Source: Clostridia bacterium
GTDB taxonomy: Bacteria > Bacillota > Clostridia > Oscillospirales > CAG-272
Direction of reading: 5' to 3'
Assembly: GCA_017387685.1 (NCBI GenBank)
Contig: JAFOEU010000055.1
Location: forward strand, 25,989 to 89,988
DNA: 64,000 nucleotides
Shown here: piece by piece, positions 1 through 7,573 of the stretch
Layout of the letters: every line of letters begins with the position of its first letter
Numbering within the stretch: the first letter of the stretch is position 1
The notes under the pieces: model-generated
Told to the model about the DNA's origin: nothing
Databases searched by the model: none
The model's input: the letters and a program-made list of their open reading frames with translations, nothing else
Position numbers and translations under genes: made by a program

Positions 1-186
1 TTCAAAATCTGACGCCTCGGGGCTGATTTTTTCGACCTTTTTTCCCGTTTTTAATCCTTCAAGCTCTGCGGCACATTCGGGGCATCCCTCAAGGTGCTCA
101 TTTATCGCCTCGGCGGTTTCTTCGCTGACCATATTTTCAAGGTAAAGCGGCAAAATATCGCGGACGACGTTGCATTCGTTTTTCAT
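1..186 (-). CDS. Zinc-finger anti-sigma factor, N-terminal part (runs off the window)
   Basis: The first 62 codons of a gene that continues past the left edge are visible. Cys5 and the H31-x3-C35-x2-C38 pattern match the zinc-binding anti-sigma fold (zf-HC2) found in membrane-anchored anti-sigma factors. Its ATG overlaps the TGA of the upstream sigma factor gene (ATGA, 183-186), so the two are translationally coupled, which is the usual pairing for an ECF sigma factor and its inhibitor. The expected transmembrane segment and sensor part lie outside the window. The family call is good; the signal it senses cannot be guessed. Confidence 0.75.
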   Translation of the reverse strand, partial: MKNECNVVRDILPLYLENMVSEETAEAINEHLEGCPECAAELEGLKTGKKVEKISPEASDFE

Positions 187-668
187 TTTCTTTCCTCCAA
201 TCGTTTTTGAATCATTTTTACTGCCCGGTGGTAGGTAACGCAAGCCCAGTTATCGGTTTTTCCGTACATATCACCGATCTCCTTGAACGACAGCTCACCG
301 AAAACGCGCCACATAAAGACCTCTTTATACGGATCTTGCAGGCTGTGCATAATTTTTCGTATTTTCCGCGCGTCATCTTGGTCGCCGAAATCGATGCTGC
401 CGTCGGGATCCGAAATATTCTGCAGGTCAGGAGAGTCGATGCTGACTACATTTTTGTGCTTTTTCAAATATGAATAATAGGTATTTTTCGCGATCTGACA
501 AAGCCAAACGCGAATATCGCAGTCGCCGCGAAAATCCTTGACCGAATTGATCGCCTTGAAAAATGTCTCGCTCGTGATCTCCTCGGCAATATGCTCGTTC
601 CCCGAAAGCTGCATTATATAAAGGTAGACAGATTTGAAATACGTTTTGTAAATATCATCAAACTCCAT
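183..668 (-). CDS. ECF-type RNA polymerase sigma factor
   Basis: The 161-residue product has the two-domain layout of ECF sigma factors: a region 2 near residues 5-70 (with a FFKAINSVKDFRGD stretch) that contacts core polymerase and the -10 element, and a region 4 helix-turn-helix near 105-155 (ELSFKEIGDMYGK). The ATG at 668 was chosen over an upstream GTG because an AAAGGAGGTGG Shine-Dalgarno lies just before it and the GTG falls inside that site. It overlaps the downstream zinc-finger anti-sigma gene by four bases. A TGGACT-17-TATAAT promoter lies upstream. It points away from a second sigma gene at 1082. Confidence 0.85.
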   Translation of the reverse strand: MEFDDIYKTYFKSVYLYIMQLSGNEHIAEEITSETFFKAINSVKDFRGDCDIRVWLCQIAKNTYYSYLKKHKNVVSIDSPDLQNISDPDGSIDFGDQDDARKIRKIMHSLQDPYKEVFMWRVFGELSFKEIGDMYGKTDNWACVTYHRAVKMIQKRLEERK

Positions 669-744
669 TGCGCTCCCACCTCCTTTCACACATAAGACTC
701 CAAAAGGGAGAAAATCTTACAAGCTTTTTTGAGATTTTTGTTTT

Positions 745-773
745 ATTATAGCATAAAAATAAGGAATAGTCCA
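745..773 (-). promoter_or_regulatory. Sigma-A type promoter for the leftward ECF sigma operon
   Basis: Read on the minus strand the site is TGGACT, a 17-bp spacer, then TATAAT, about 75 bp before the sigma factor start. The rest of the 669-1081 gap is A/T-rich and holds only this site and the divergent promoter. Confidence 0.6.
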
Positions 774-918
774 CCATAATTGAATTATTTGCGTTATTTA
801 ACTGATGTGCAATTGTGCGGCGCGATATATTTTGCTTCTCAAAAAGTGATAGAATCGGCTTGATTATGATCAAACTACGTCATTCTTGCCAAATACAATC
901 ATTTGTAACACTTTATTA

Positions 919-948
919 TTGAAATATCTCGGGAAAATATGGTATAAT
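919..948 (+). promoter_or_regulatory. Promoter for the rightward sigma factor gene
   Basis: TTGAAA, an 18-bp spacer and TATAAT (943-948) lie about 130 bp before the gene at 1082. The leader between them is A/T-rich without a clear hairpin. Confidence 0.5.
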
Positions 949-1081
949 AAAAAATGGCGCGAAAAAATCGGGTTTTTCGTGTTTCAAAAAAACTTTTGAA
1001 AAAAATCAAAAAAATTTCCGAAACCGTGCAACCAAACGAAAATTTTGTTGTGTATATAGGTGTAGGGCAATGGAGGCAAAT

Positions 1082-1636
1082 ATGCAAGACAATAAGATCG
1101 TAGATCTGTATTTCGCCCGCGACGAGCAAGCGATCGCTCAGACGTCGGCTAAATACAATACCTACTGTATGAATATTGCAATGAATATTTTGCACAACCG
1201 CGAGGACAGCGAGGAATGTGTAAACGACACATTGCTTGCGGCTTGGAATTCGATACCGCCGCACCGTCCCGAAAATCTCTCGGCTTTCCTTGGTAAGCTC
1301 ACGAGAAACTTTTCGATCAACCGCCACAAGGCAAATCATGCCGAGCGGCGAGGCGGAGGCGAGTTCGCTCTCTCTCTCGAGGAGCTTGACGAGTGTATCG
1401 AGGATCCGCGAACGCTTGGGGATGACCCCGAGGAGCTCGGACGGATCATAAGCGAATTCCTTTATACTCAACCAAAGGAAATGAGGCAGGTTTTCGTCCG
1501 CCGATATTTCCACAGCGAGTCGATCTCGGATATCGCAGAATACTTCGACATGACGGAGTCAAAGGTCAAGTCGATACTTCACCGAATGCGCCACTCACTT
1601 AAACCCTATCTCACCGAACACGGAATACACATCTGA
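1082..1636 (+). CDS. Sigma-70 family (ECF-like) sigma factor
   Basis: This 184-residue protein has a sigma region 2 (residues ~5-75, with NREDSEECVNDTLLAAWNS, a pattern frequent in clostridial ECF-like factors) and a region 4 helix-turn-helix (~125-175, SISDIAEYFDMTESKVKSI). The ATG at 1082 is preferred because GGAGG ends 5 bp before it; an in-frame ATG at 1070 overlaps that Shine-Dalgarno. The next gene, a single-pass membrane protein, begins 19 bp after the stop and occupies the place of an anti-sigma factor. The factor at 28440 is a relative with the same layout. Confidence 0.85.
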   Translation: MQDNKIVDLYFARDEQAIAQTSAKYNTYCMNIAMNILHNREDSEECVNDTLLAAWNSIPPHRPENLSAFLGKLTRNFSINRHKANHAERRGGGEFALSLEELDECIEDPRTLGDDPEELGRIISEFLYTQPKEMRQVFVRRYFHSESISDIAEYFDMTESKVKSILHRMRHSLKPYLTEHGIHI

Positions 1637-1655
1637 CACAGAAAAGGCACTACCA

Positions 1656-2210
1656 ATGAAAAACGAAATTCTGGCGCAAGCTATGACGCACATCGACGAT
1701 GCGCTGATAGCCGAAGCAGATGAAAGACGCTCGCGCGGATCAAAGATCACCGCTCGCAGTCTGATGAAAAATGCCTACCGTTGGGGCTCGATCGCCGCTT
1801 GTATGATACTCGCGGTCGTAGTTCTCATCACGGCTACTCTCAGCGGACAGGACGTCCTTCTCTACGGCGAAAGCATTGCCGATTCACCAAGAACCGTCAG
1901 CGAATATATGCCCCTCGCTCTGGCACATATCGTTGAGACCCTCGAGGCTCCGGACGTTCAGATCCCACTCGAGCTCGAATTTAAAAAGGAAACAAAGATA
2001 ACACTCACGTCGGGCAGCATGATCGTTCTTGATGAGAACGGCGACACGCTCTGCGACGGCACCGAATATCTCGCATCGGGCAGCGTTTCCCTCATCGTCA
2101 CCCTCCCCGGAGATGCCGAGAAATGCATTATCGAAACCGACAGAGGTTACAATATCGTACTTACGCAGGACGGCGAGTCCCATATCTGGTACGTTAATAT
2201 AGAAAAATAA
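1656..2210 (+). CDS. Single-pass membrane protein, probable anti-sigma partner
   Basis: The 184-residue protein has a charged cytoplasmic N-terminus (residues 1-45), one hydrophobic segment (about 47-65, SIAACMILAVVVLITATL) and an outside domain of ~115 residues with beta-rich, hydrophobic alternation. I do not recognise the outer domain. No zinc-finger motif is seen. Position directly after a sigma gene and the same N-terminal plan as the LRR protein at 28994 suggest that it holds the sigma factor at the membrane; this is inference from context. Confidence 0.6.
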   Translation: MKNEILAQAMTHIDDALIAEADERRSRGSKITARSLMKNAYRWGSIAACMILAVVVLITATLSGQDVLLYGESIADSPRTVSEYMPLALAHIVETLEAPDVQIPLELEFKKETKITLTSGSMIVLDENGDTLCDGTEYLASGSVSLIVTLPGDAEKCIIETDRGYNIVLTQDGESHIWYVNIEK

Positions 2211-2252
2211 AAAAGAGAAAATAATTTTCACACAAAAAGGAGAAAAAACAAA

Positions 2253-2915
2253 ATGAAAAAACTTATTGCACTCACTCTCGCACTTCTTATGCTCACCATG
2301 AGCTTTGTTGCTTGCACCGGTAACTCTGACGAGACCACCGAGGCTCCCGAGACTACCGTAGCTCCCGATACCACCGAAGAAGTAACTGAAGCTCCCGTAG
2401 TTCTTCCCTACGCAAACGCAGCAGAGCTTCTTCAGATCATCTTCGAGAAGTACAACGCAGCACAGGCAACCGACGACACCAAGCTTTGGGTTTGCGGCGG
2501 TAACATCAACAACTTCGAAACCTGCAATCCCGAGGGTCCCGCAGCATTCGTTGCTCTTGACAACGAGGACTACAACCAGAACCTCGGTATTCCCGCTGCA
2601 GAGGCTGACAAGATCGCTTCCGCTGCTTCCATGTTCAACATGATGAACGCTAACACCTTCAACTGCTTCACCGTTCAGCTTAACGACGGCGTTGACGCTG
2701 ACGCTTTCATCTCCACCCTCAAGGACAACATCCTTGCTCGTCAGTGGATCTGCGGCGCACCCGAGAAGCTCGTTATCGCTAAGGCTCCCGGCAACTGCAT
2801 CATCGCTGTTTGGGGCGTAGTTGAGTTCGGCGGTATCGTTGATCCCGTTGCTCAGAGCTTTGCAACCTCCGTTGAGGGCGTAGAGATCGTTGTTGAGCAC
2901 AACTTCGCAAGATAA
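2253..2915 (+). CDS. Lipoprotein with Thr/Glu-rich linker, DUF4358-like
   Basis: A 220-residue secreted lipoprotein. The signal peptide ends in a lipobox-like SFVAC at residue ~21, followed by a T/E/P-rich linker (24-48) typical of clostridial surface lipoproteins. The rest (about 50-220) ends in a stretch with FTVQLNDGVDADAF and GNCIIAVWGV that resembles DUF4358 proteins, a family of unknown function; this match is from memory and weak. Codon use is strongly biased (GCT, GCA, AAC, TTC), as in the nifJ gene at 61.5 kb, so the gene is probably well expressed. AAAAAGGAGAAA is the Shine-Dalgarno. It may share a transcript with the preceding gene (42-bp gap). Confidence 0.65.
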   Translation: MKKLIALTLALLMLTMSFVACTGNSDETTEAPETTVAPDTTEEVTEAPVVLPYANAAELLQIIFEKYNAAQATDDTKLWVCGGNINNFETCNPEGPAAFVALDNEDYNQNLGIPAAEADKIASAASMFNMMNANTFNCFTVQLNDGVDADAFISTLKDNILARQWICGAPEKLVIAKAPGNCIIAVWGVVEFGGIVDPVAQSFATSVEGVEIVVEHNFAR

Positions 2916-2932
2916 TTAATACTTACTTTTAT

Positions 2933-2968
2933 AAGGGGATATCTGCCCATTTGGGCAATATCTCCTTT
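2933..2968 (+). terminator. Hairpin between lipoprotein and MBOAT genes (terminator or attenuator)
   Basis: An inverted repeat with arms of about 15 bp (AAGGGGATAT-TGCCC against GGGCA-ATATCTCCTT, loop ATTT) follows the lipoprotein gene. The T-run after it is short and broken, so it may only partly terminate transcription before the acyltransferase gene. Confidence 0.5.
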
Positions 2969-3003
2969 AAAAAGACAAAAATTCGCCCAAAGGAGCAAAA
3001 TTA

Positions 3004-4401
3004 ATGCTTTTTTCAAGTATTTCATTCTTATTTTACTTCCTTCCCGCGATAATCCTGCTTTACTATATCGTACCCTTTAAGTTTAAAAATACCGTCCTGC
3101 TTGCGTTCTCTCTTTTCTTCTACGCCTGGGGCGGAGTAAAGTACGCGGGACTGATGATCATTGCGATCATCCTCGGATATATCTTCGGACTTCTTATCGA
3201 GAAGTTCCGTGAGCGTAAAATTGCCAAACTGTTCGTCGGACTTGCCGTAGCCTGCATAATTTCCTTTATGCTCTACTTCAAGTATATGGACTTCTTTATA
3301 GATAACTTCAACAAGGTCCTCGGAACCTCGATCCCGCTTCTTAAGATCGTTCTTCCGATCGGTATCTCCTTCTACACCTTCCAGATCATCTCCTACGTCG
3401 TTGACGTATACAGAGGCGAGCGTGCACAGAAGAACCCCATCAACCTTGCCGCTTACGTTGCAATGTTCCCCCAGCTCATCGCGGGCCCCATCGTCCGTTA
3501 CCACGACGTTGCCCTTGAGCTTGAAAACAGAACTCACAGCTTCACAATGTTCAGCGAGGGCGCGCGCCGCTTCGTTATCGGTCTTGCAAAAAAGGTACTC
3601 ATCGCAAACTCGATGTACGACCTCAGCGAGATCATGTACGCAGCTGAGGAAAAGACTGTTCTTATGTACTGGATCTACGCTATCTCAGTAGCCCTCTATA
3701 TCTACTTCGACTTCTCCGGTTATTCCGATATGGCTATCGGTCTCGGTAAGGTATTCGGCTTCCACTTCCTCGAAAACTTCAACTATCCCTTCATTTCCAA
3801 GAGCGCGACCGAGTTCTGGAGACGCTGGCATATGTCCCTCGGCTCCTGGTTCCGCGACTATCTCTATATCCCCCTCGGCGGAAACCGCGTATCCAAGGGC
3901 AGACACATCATCAACATCTTTGCCGTTTGGCTCTTCACCGGCTTCTGGCACGGCGCATCCTGGAACTTCATCCTTTGGGGCGTATTCTTCGGAGTTCTCC
4001 TTCTTATCGAGAAGTTCTGGCTGCTTAAGGCACTTAACAAGAGCGTAGTGCTCTCGAGATTCTATATCCTTCTCGCGGCACTTCTCAGCTTTGTGGTCTT
4101 CCAGATCCCCACTCTCCCCGAGGCATTCTCCTACATCGGCGGTATGTTCGGCGCGGGCGGAATTTCATTTGCGAACGCTGAAACACTCTACTACCTTAAG
4201 AGCTTCGCGGTACTCCTCATTATGGCGATGGTGGGTGCAACTCCCGTAGTAAAGACCCTCGCGATCAAGTTCTCCGAGTCGAAGAAGCTCTCTAAGATCG
4301 CAAACGTGCTCGAGCCCGTTATGATCGTGGTCCTCTTCTTCGTTGTGACCGCCTTCCTCGTTGACTCGTCCTCGAACCCCTTCCTCTACTTCAGATTCTA
4401 A
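3004..4401 (+). CDS. MBOAT-family membrane O-acyltransferase (AlgI/DltB-like)
   Basis: This 465-residue multi-pass protein transfers acyl groups, usually acetyl, to an exported polymer. It shows about ten hydrophobic segments, the GPIVRYHD motif near residue 160, the ATEFWRRWHMSLGSWFRDY motif near 268-285, and the catalytic histidine in FWHGASWNF (His316), all hallmarks of the AlgI/PatA/DltB branch. Length is normal. AAAGGAG precedes the ATG. The DHHW protein that follows 14 bp later is the usual extracellular partner, so together they probably O-acetylate a surface or secreted polysaccharide. The polymer is not identified here. Confidence 0.92.
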   Translation: MLFSSISFLFYFLPAIILLYYIVPFKFKNTVLLAFSLFFYAWGGVKYAGLMIIAIILGYIFGLLIEKFRERKIAKLFVGLAVACIISFMLYFKYMDFFIDNFNKVLGTSIPLLKIVLPIGISFYTFQIISYVVDVYRGERAQKNPINLAAYVAMFPQLIAGPIVRYHDVALELENRTHSFTMFSEGARRFVIGLAKKVLIANSMYDLSEIMYAAEEKTVLMYWIYAISVALYIYFDFSGYSDMAIGLGKVFGFHFLENFNYPFISKSATEFWRRWHMSLGSWFRDYLYIPLGGNRVSKGRHIINIFAVWLFTGFWHGASWNFILWGVFFGVLLLIEKFWLLKALNKSVVLSRFYILLAALLSFVVFQIPTLPEAFSYIGGMFGAGGISFANAETLYYLKSFAVLLIMAMVGATPVVKTLAIKFSESKKLSKIANVLEPVMIVVLFFVVTAFLVDSSSNPFLYFRF

Positions 4402-4415
4402 GGAGGTAAAGATAA

Positions 4416-5540
4416 ATGAATACTAAGATCAAAAATATAGTCAACGTCATTGTTTTCTGTGTTGCCGTCTTCGGATTTGCTCTGCTTTGCCTCATTCTTC
4501 CGAAGCCCGAATTTCTCGACAGCGAGCGCCGTCCCGCCGCAGCCTTCCCCACTCTCAATATGGAGAGCATTATGAAGGACGGTCTTGAATACGGCGACAG
4601 CTTCATGAAGCAGTTTGACGATAAATACACCCCCGATAACTTCCCCTTCCGCGATTTCTTCCGTAATCTCAAGTCCTTTGTAAACACCTACGTTTTCAAT
4701 AAGTCCGACAAGGACGGCGTTTACGTTGTAGACGGTATTGCGGGCGAGATGCAGGAGCAGATCGATGAGGATTCGATCAAGCACGCGGCTGAAAAGCTGA
4801 CCTTCATCTACGAGAAATACCTCAAAGATAAGGGAATCAAGCCCTATATGTCGATCATTCCCGACAAGGGCTACTTCCTATCCGAGGCGAACGGCTACCT
4901 TTCGATGGACTATCAGGAATTCATCAAGCAGATGCTCTCGAACGTTGAATTTATGCAGTATATCGATATCACCGGCAAGCTTTCCGTTGAGGATTTCTAC
5001 GCAAGTGACACACACTGGCGTCAGGAGCAGATCATCGACGTTGCAGAGACCCTTATCAACGGTATGGGCGGTAATTTCAACAGCACCTTCGAAAAGAAGG
5101 AGCTTGACGTTGACTTCTACGGCGTATACGCAAGCCGCGCACCGAAGCCCCTTGATCCCGAAACCATCTACTACCTCACAAACGGCAACCTTGAAAACGT
5201 CAAGGTGACCGACTGGGAGAACGGTGGCAAGGAGATCAGCCTCTACGATATGGAAAAGGCGCACGGCAAGGACGCATACGATATGTTCCTCTCGGGCGAG
5301 CTTTCGAAGGTAACTATCGAGAACCCGAACGCAAAGACAGACCGTGAACTCGTCATCTTCCGTGATTCCTACGGCAGAAGCATCCTTCCCCTTATGGTTG
5401 AGGATTATGCGAAGATCACCGTCATCGATATCCGTTATCAGATCCCGCAGATCCTTCTGATGGGCGTTAACTTTGAGAATGCGGACGTGCTCTTCCTTTA
5501 CAGCACTCTTATTCTTAATAATAGCTCTGAGCTGAAGTAA
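4416..5540 (+). CDS. DHHW/AlgX-type partner of the acyltransferase
   Basis: The 374-residue protein has one N-terminal membrane anchor (residues 7-28) and an outside SGNH-hydrolase-like domain. The family motif reads DTHW at residues 198-201, and a second conserved block (FRDSYGRSILPLM, ~310) carries the Asp/Ser expected of the fold. Members work with MBOAT acyltransferases and finish acyl transfer outside the membrane. AGGAGGT lies 9 bp before the start and 14 bp separate it from the MBOAT gene, so the two form an operon. The stop is followed at once by a hairpin array and a terminator. Confidence 0.85.
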   Translation: MNTKIKNIVNVIVFCVAVFGFALLCLILPKPEFLDSERRPAAAFPTLNMESIMKDGLEYGDSFMKQFDDKYTPDNFPFRDFFRNLKSFVNTYVFNKSDKDGVYVVDGIAGEMQEQIDEDSIKHAAEKLTFIYEKYLKDKGIKPYMSIIPDKGYFLSEANGYLSMDYQEFIKQMLSNVEFMQYIDITGKLSVEDFYASDTHWRQEQIIDVAETLINGMGGNFNSTFEKKELDVDFYGVYASRAPKPLDPETIYYLTNGNLENVKVTDWENGGKEISLYDMEKAHGKDAYDMFLSGELSKVTIENPNAKTDRELVIFRDSYGRSILPLMVEDYAKITVIDIRYQIPQILLMGVNFENADVLFLYSTLILNNSSELK

Positions 5541-5694
5541 GTTATGATCTCGCTTCGCGAGAGTTATAATCCGCCTTTCAGGCGGAGTGATAATGTATTT
5601 GCCTTCGGCAAATGTCGACTCTGACTTCTCGGCTTATGCCTCCATTTTCCTTCGGAAAACCGTCAGAGCCGCTCGCTTCGGCAAAATAAAGGTG
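5541..5694. repeat. Hairpin array after the DHHW gene (gtgataat-type linker, reverse orientation)
   Basis: Directly after the stop codon come small palindromes (CTCTCGCG and CGCC types) separated by linkers GTTATAAT and GTGATAAT, then a more degenerate part with other small hairpins. The end contains AAAGGTGAA, the conserved link between arrays and their outer cap hairpin; here the cap is the terminator at 5695. Confidence 0.7.
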
Positions 5695-5730
5695 AATTTC
5701 CGCCCCTCGGGGCGGAAATTTTCATTTTTA
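5695..5730 (+). terminator. Rho-independent terminator of the acyltransferase operon
   Basis: Perfect 12-bp stem AATTTCCGCCCC / GGGGCGGAAATT with a 2-base loop, followed by a T-rich run. Confidence 0.8.
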
Positions 5731-5752
5731 TAAAAATATTTTGAAAAAAGGC

Positions 5753-5781
5753 TTGACAAACCGATCGATTTGTGCTATAAT
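5753..5781 (+). promoter_or_regulatory. Promoter of tRNA-Arg(ACG)
   Basis: Consensus TTGACA, 17-bp spacer, TATAAT, 30 bp before the tRNA. Confidence 0.85.
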
Positions 5782-5811
5782 ATTTAAGCGTTATACGAGA
5801 TATAACGAAAT

Positions 5812-5888
5812 GCGCCGTTAGCTCAGCCGGATAGAGTGTTTGGCTACGAACCAAAAGGCCGGGGGTTCGAGTCCCTCACGGCGCGCCA
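5812..5888 (+). tRNA. tRNA-Arg (anticodon ACG)
   Basis: A 77-base cloverleaf with encoded CCA. Acceptor arms GCGCCGT and ACGGCGC pair fully; the anticodon stem TTTGG/CCAAA encloses loop CTACGAA with anticodon ACG at 5846-5848; the T arm carries GGTTCGAGTCC. ACG is the tRNA whose first base is edited to inosine to read CGN codons. Confidence 0.95.
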
Positions 5889-5890
5889 CG

Positions 5891-5925
5891 AAAAAAGCAC
5901 CGAAGCAAAGCTTCGGTGCTTTTTT
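5891..5925 (+). terminator. Terminator of tRNA-Arg(ACG)
   Basis: Stem AAAAAAGCACCGAAGC / GCTTCGGTGCTTTTTT with a 3-base loop. The same hairpin recurs at 6090-6118. Confidence 0.85.
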
Positions 5926-6124
5926 CGTGCCACACCGTTCGATAACTCGAACCCCGATGTGTTTTCGCTTGCGAAAACACATCACTGCTCGCGCTACCGC
6001 AGCACAAAATTATCAAACCCAATAACGCGCGAGCTGGGGGTTCAGAGTCCCGGAGAAAATACCTTGCACCCAAACTTAGTTCGGGCGCTGCACCGAAGCA
6101 AAGCTTCGGTGCTTTTTTCGTGTC
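5926..6124. repeat. Degenerate duplication of the tRNA-Arg 3' half and its terminator
   Basis: The words GGGGGTTC-AGAGTCCC (near 6036-6052) look like the tRNA T arm with one inserted base, and 6090-6118 repeats the terminator hairpin including the T-run. After both terminators comes TTTTTTCGTG and then CCGTTCGAT-CTCGAACC. The region seems to be a decayed tandem copy of the tRNA tail rather than a gene. Confidence 0.6.
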
Positions 6125-6197
6125 CCACCGTTCGATGCTCGAACCATAGACCTTCAGAGTCGGAGTCTGATGCGCTATCCGGCTGTTCCACGGGCAG
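6125..6197 (-). pseudogene. Broken tRNA-Arg (CCG-like) copy
   Basis: Read on the minus strand from 6197, the first ~48 bases follow the intact tRNA-Arg(CCG) at 52854-52930 closely: acceptor CTGCCCG, D loop AGCCGGATA, anticodon stem and loop TCAGA-CTCCGAC-TCTGA. The 3' part does not fit: the T stem no longer pairs and the 3' acceptor strand reads CGGTGGG instead of CGGGCAG, with no CCA. It joins the duplicated terminator sequence. Probably a non-functional relic made by recombination between tRNA genes. Confidence 0.65.
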
Positions 6198-6260
6198 AAA
6201 TATTACTTCATTATTATACTATATAGATTGGTAAAAGTTAAGCATTTTGGTCGTGTGATA

Positions 6261-6289
6261 TGGACAAAAACTTTGAAATATGTTATAAT
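6261..6289 (+). promoter_or_regulatory. Promoter for the small P-loop kinase gene
   Basis: TGGACA, 17-bp spacer, TATAAT, 21 bp before the ATG. Confidence 0.6.
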
Positions 6290-6309
6290 AAAATAAAAAG
6301 GAGTAAAAA

Positions 6310-6822
6310 ATGCCACACGGAATCGCCATTGTCGGGCTCAACGGCAGCGGAAAAACCACTCTCGGGCGTGCGCTTACGGATGCGCTCGGTTATTTCCGCA
6401 TTGACGTTGAGGATTATTACTTTCCCGCGGAGGGAGCATTTAATGAAGCGCGAAGCCGCGACGAGGTCGAGCAGTTGATGCTTGAAGATATTGAAAAGAA
6501 CGGAAATTTCGTGCTTTCCTCTGTTTGCGCGGATTTCGCATCAATTGAAAAATATTATTGCCTCATAGTTTATCTTGAAGCACCAAAAGAGATGCGACTT
6601 GACCGTATAAGAAAAAGAAGCATTGATCGCTTTGGCGAACGTGTCCTTCCGGGCGGCGATCTTTACGAAAGCGAGGAGAATTTCTTCGCCTTTGCCGCAA
6701 AAAGAACGCCCGAAAAGATTGAAAATTGGTTGCCGAAATGCACCTGTCCCGTCCTCCGTATTGATTCGACCAAGCCCGTTTCGGAGCTCGTCGGCGCGAT
6801 CTCAAGGGTTTATAAAAAGTAA
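6310..6822 (+). CDS. Small P-loop nucleotide kinase-like protein
   Basis: This 170-residue protein begins with a Walker A motif, GLNGSGKTT (residues 9-17), followed by alternating beta and helix segments as in shikimate/adenylate kinase-like enzymes. A YLEAPKEMRLDRIRKRS segment near 95-112 resembles the lid arginine region of small kinases. The substrate is not known. Such stand-alone proteins are often annotated as AAA-family or NMP-kinase-like. AAAGGAG sits 6 bp upstream and the gene has its own promoter. Confidence 0.7.
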   Translation: MPHGIAIVGLNGSGKTTLGRALTDALGYFRIDVEDYYFPAEGAFNEARSRDEVEQLMLEDIEKNGNFVLSSVCADFASIEKYYCLIVYLEAPKEMRLDRIRKRSIDRFGERVLPGGDLYESEENFFAFAAKRTPEKIENWLPKCTCPVLRIDSTKPVSELVGAISRVYKK

Positions 6823-6877
6823 GTCGCTCGACATATAAAAATATTAGAAATTCATCAAACAAATTTGCATAAAACAC

Positions 6878-6906
6878 TTGACAAACGGCAAACTACATAG
6901 TACAAT
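6878..6906 (+). promoter_or_regulatory. Promoter for the small membrane protein gene
   Basis: TTGACA, 17-bp spacer, TACAAT, with an ~80-base leader before the gene at 6990. Confidence 0.65.
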
Positions 6907-6989
6907 ATATAGTAGATAATTCGACGAAAAAACACCAAATATTCGGTTTTTCGCCTTTACTATAAATTTAGTACACACGGGAGAAAAAA

Positions 6990-7514
6990 ATGTCATATAA
7001 CAGACGTACACTCTCTCCCGACTCTCCATTTGCCATCGCGGCGGCGCTCCTTTTCTTTGCCGCAGCGGCTGTCAGGACGGTCGGTTTCGTTCTCTCATAC
7101 AGCGGAGAATTCTTGCTTTTTGACCTTTTCATCGAGCTTTTAGTGCCTGCGCTTTGTTGCGTCGTCTTCGGCGCAATGCTCATTACAAGAAAAAAGAGCC
7201 TTATCCCGACGGTTTTCCCCATCGTCGGCGGCTCACTTTATATAATTTTCCGCGCCGTCGGTCTTGAACTCTGGCAGGCGGTGACGGTAACCATCCTTTA
7301 CGCTATCTTCGCCATCGTTTATATCCTCACGGTAACCGGAATTCTCAACACCCGCCGCGTGCTGATGTTTTTCTGCATCGGCGTTGCACTTCTTTGTCTT
7401 ATCGCAAACAGAGTGGGCGAAAGCGGATCCTTAACGGGCGTGCTTTCGGTAGTATTCGTCCTTGTCGCCGTTTTCTTCGAGGCAATCGGTATGCGCCGCG
7501 GAAGGCTTTATTGA
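6990..7514 (+). CDS. Small multi-pass membrane protein, unknown function
   Basis: The 174-residue product is nearly all hydrophobic, with about six likely membrane spans starting at residues ~12, 35, 55, 75, 100 and 140 and short charged loops (RKKS, NTRR, RMRRGR). No catalytic or binding motif is visible and I do not recognise the family. It has its own promoter, a GGGAG Shine-Dalgarno 6 bp before the ATG, and ends in a bidirectional terminator shared with the convergent arginine operon. Confidence 0.6.
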   Translation: MSYNRRTLSPDSPFAIAAALLFFAAAAVRTVGFVLSYSGEFLLFDLFIELLVPALCCVVFGAMLITRKKSLIPTVFPIVGGSLYIIFRAVGLELWQAVTVTILYAIFAIVYILTVTGILNTRRVLMFFCIGVALLCLIANRVGESGSLTGVLSVVFVLVAVFFEAIGMRRGRLY

Positions 7515-7540
7515 GATAATAGTTAATAATGAATAAGAAG

Positions 7541-7570
7541 AAAAAATCCGCCGATTTCGGCGGATTTTTT
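7541..7570. terminator. Bidirectional terminator
   Basis: Perfect palindrome AAAAAATCCGCCGA / TCGGCGGATTTTTT with a 2-base loop; T-runs exist on both strands, ending both the rightward membrane gene and the leftward arginine operon. Confidence 0.85.
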
Positions 7571-7573
7571 CAT

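Noticed and set aside
658-873. Small minus-strand frame upstream of the ECF sigma gene
   Set aside because: It overlaps the promoter and the Shine-Dalgarno of the sigma gene and has no ribosome site or family resemblance.
899-1513. 204-codon minus-strand frame opposite the sigma gene at 1082
   Set aside because: Antisense shadow of a clear sigma factor gene.
5836-6234. Short open frames across the tRNA-Arg and its terminator
   Set aside because: They translate a tRNA and hairpins; no gene is supported.
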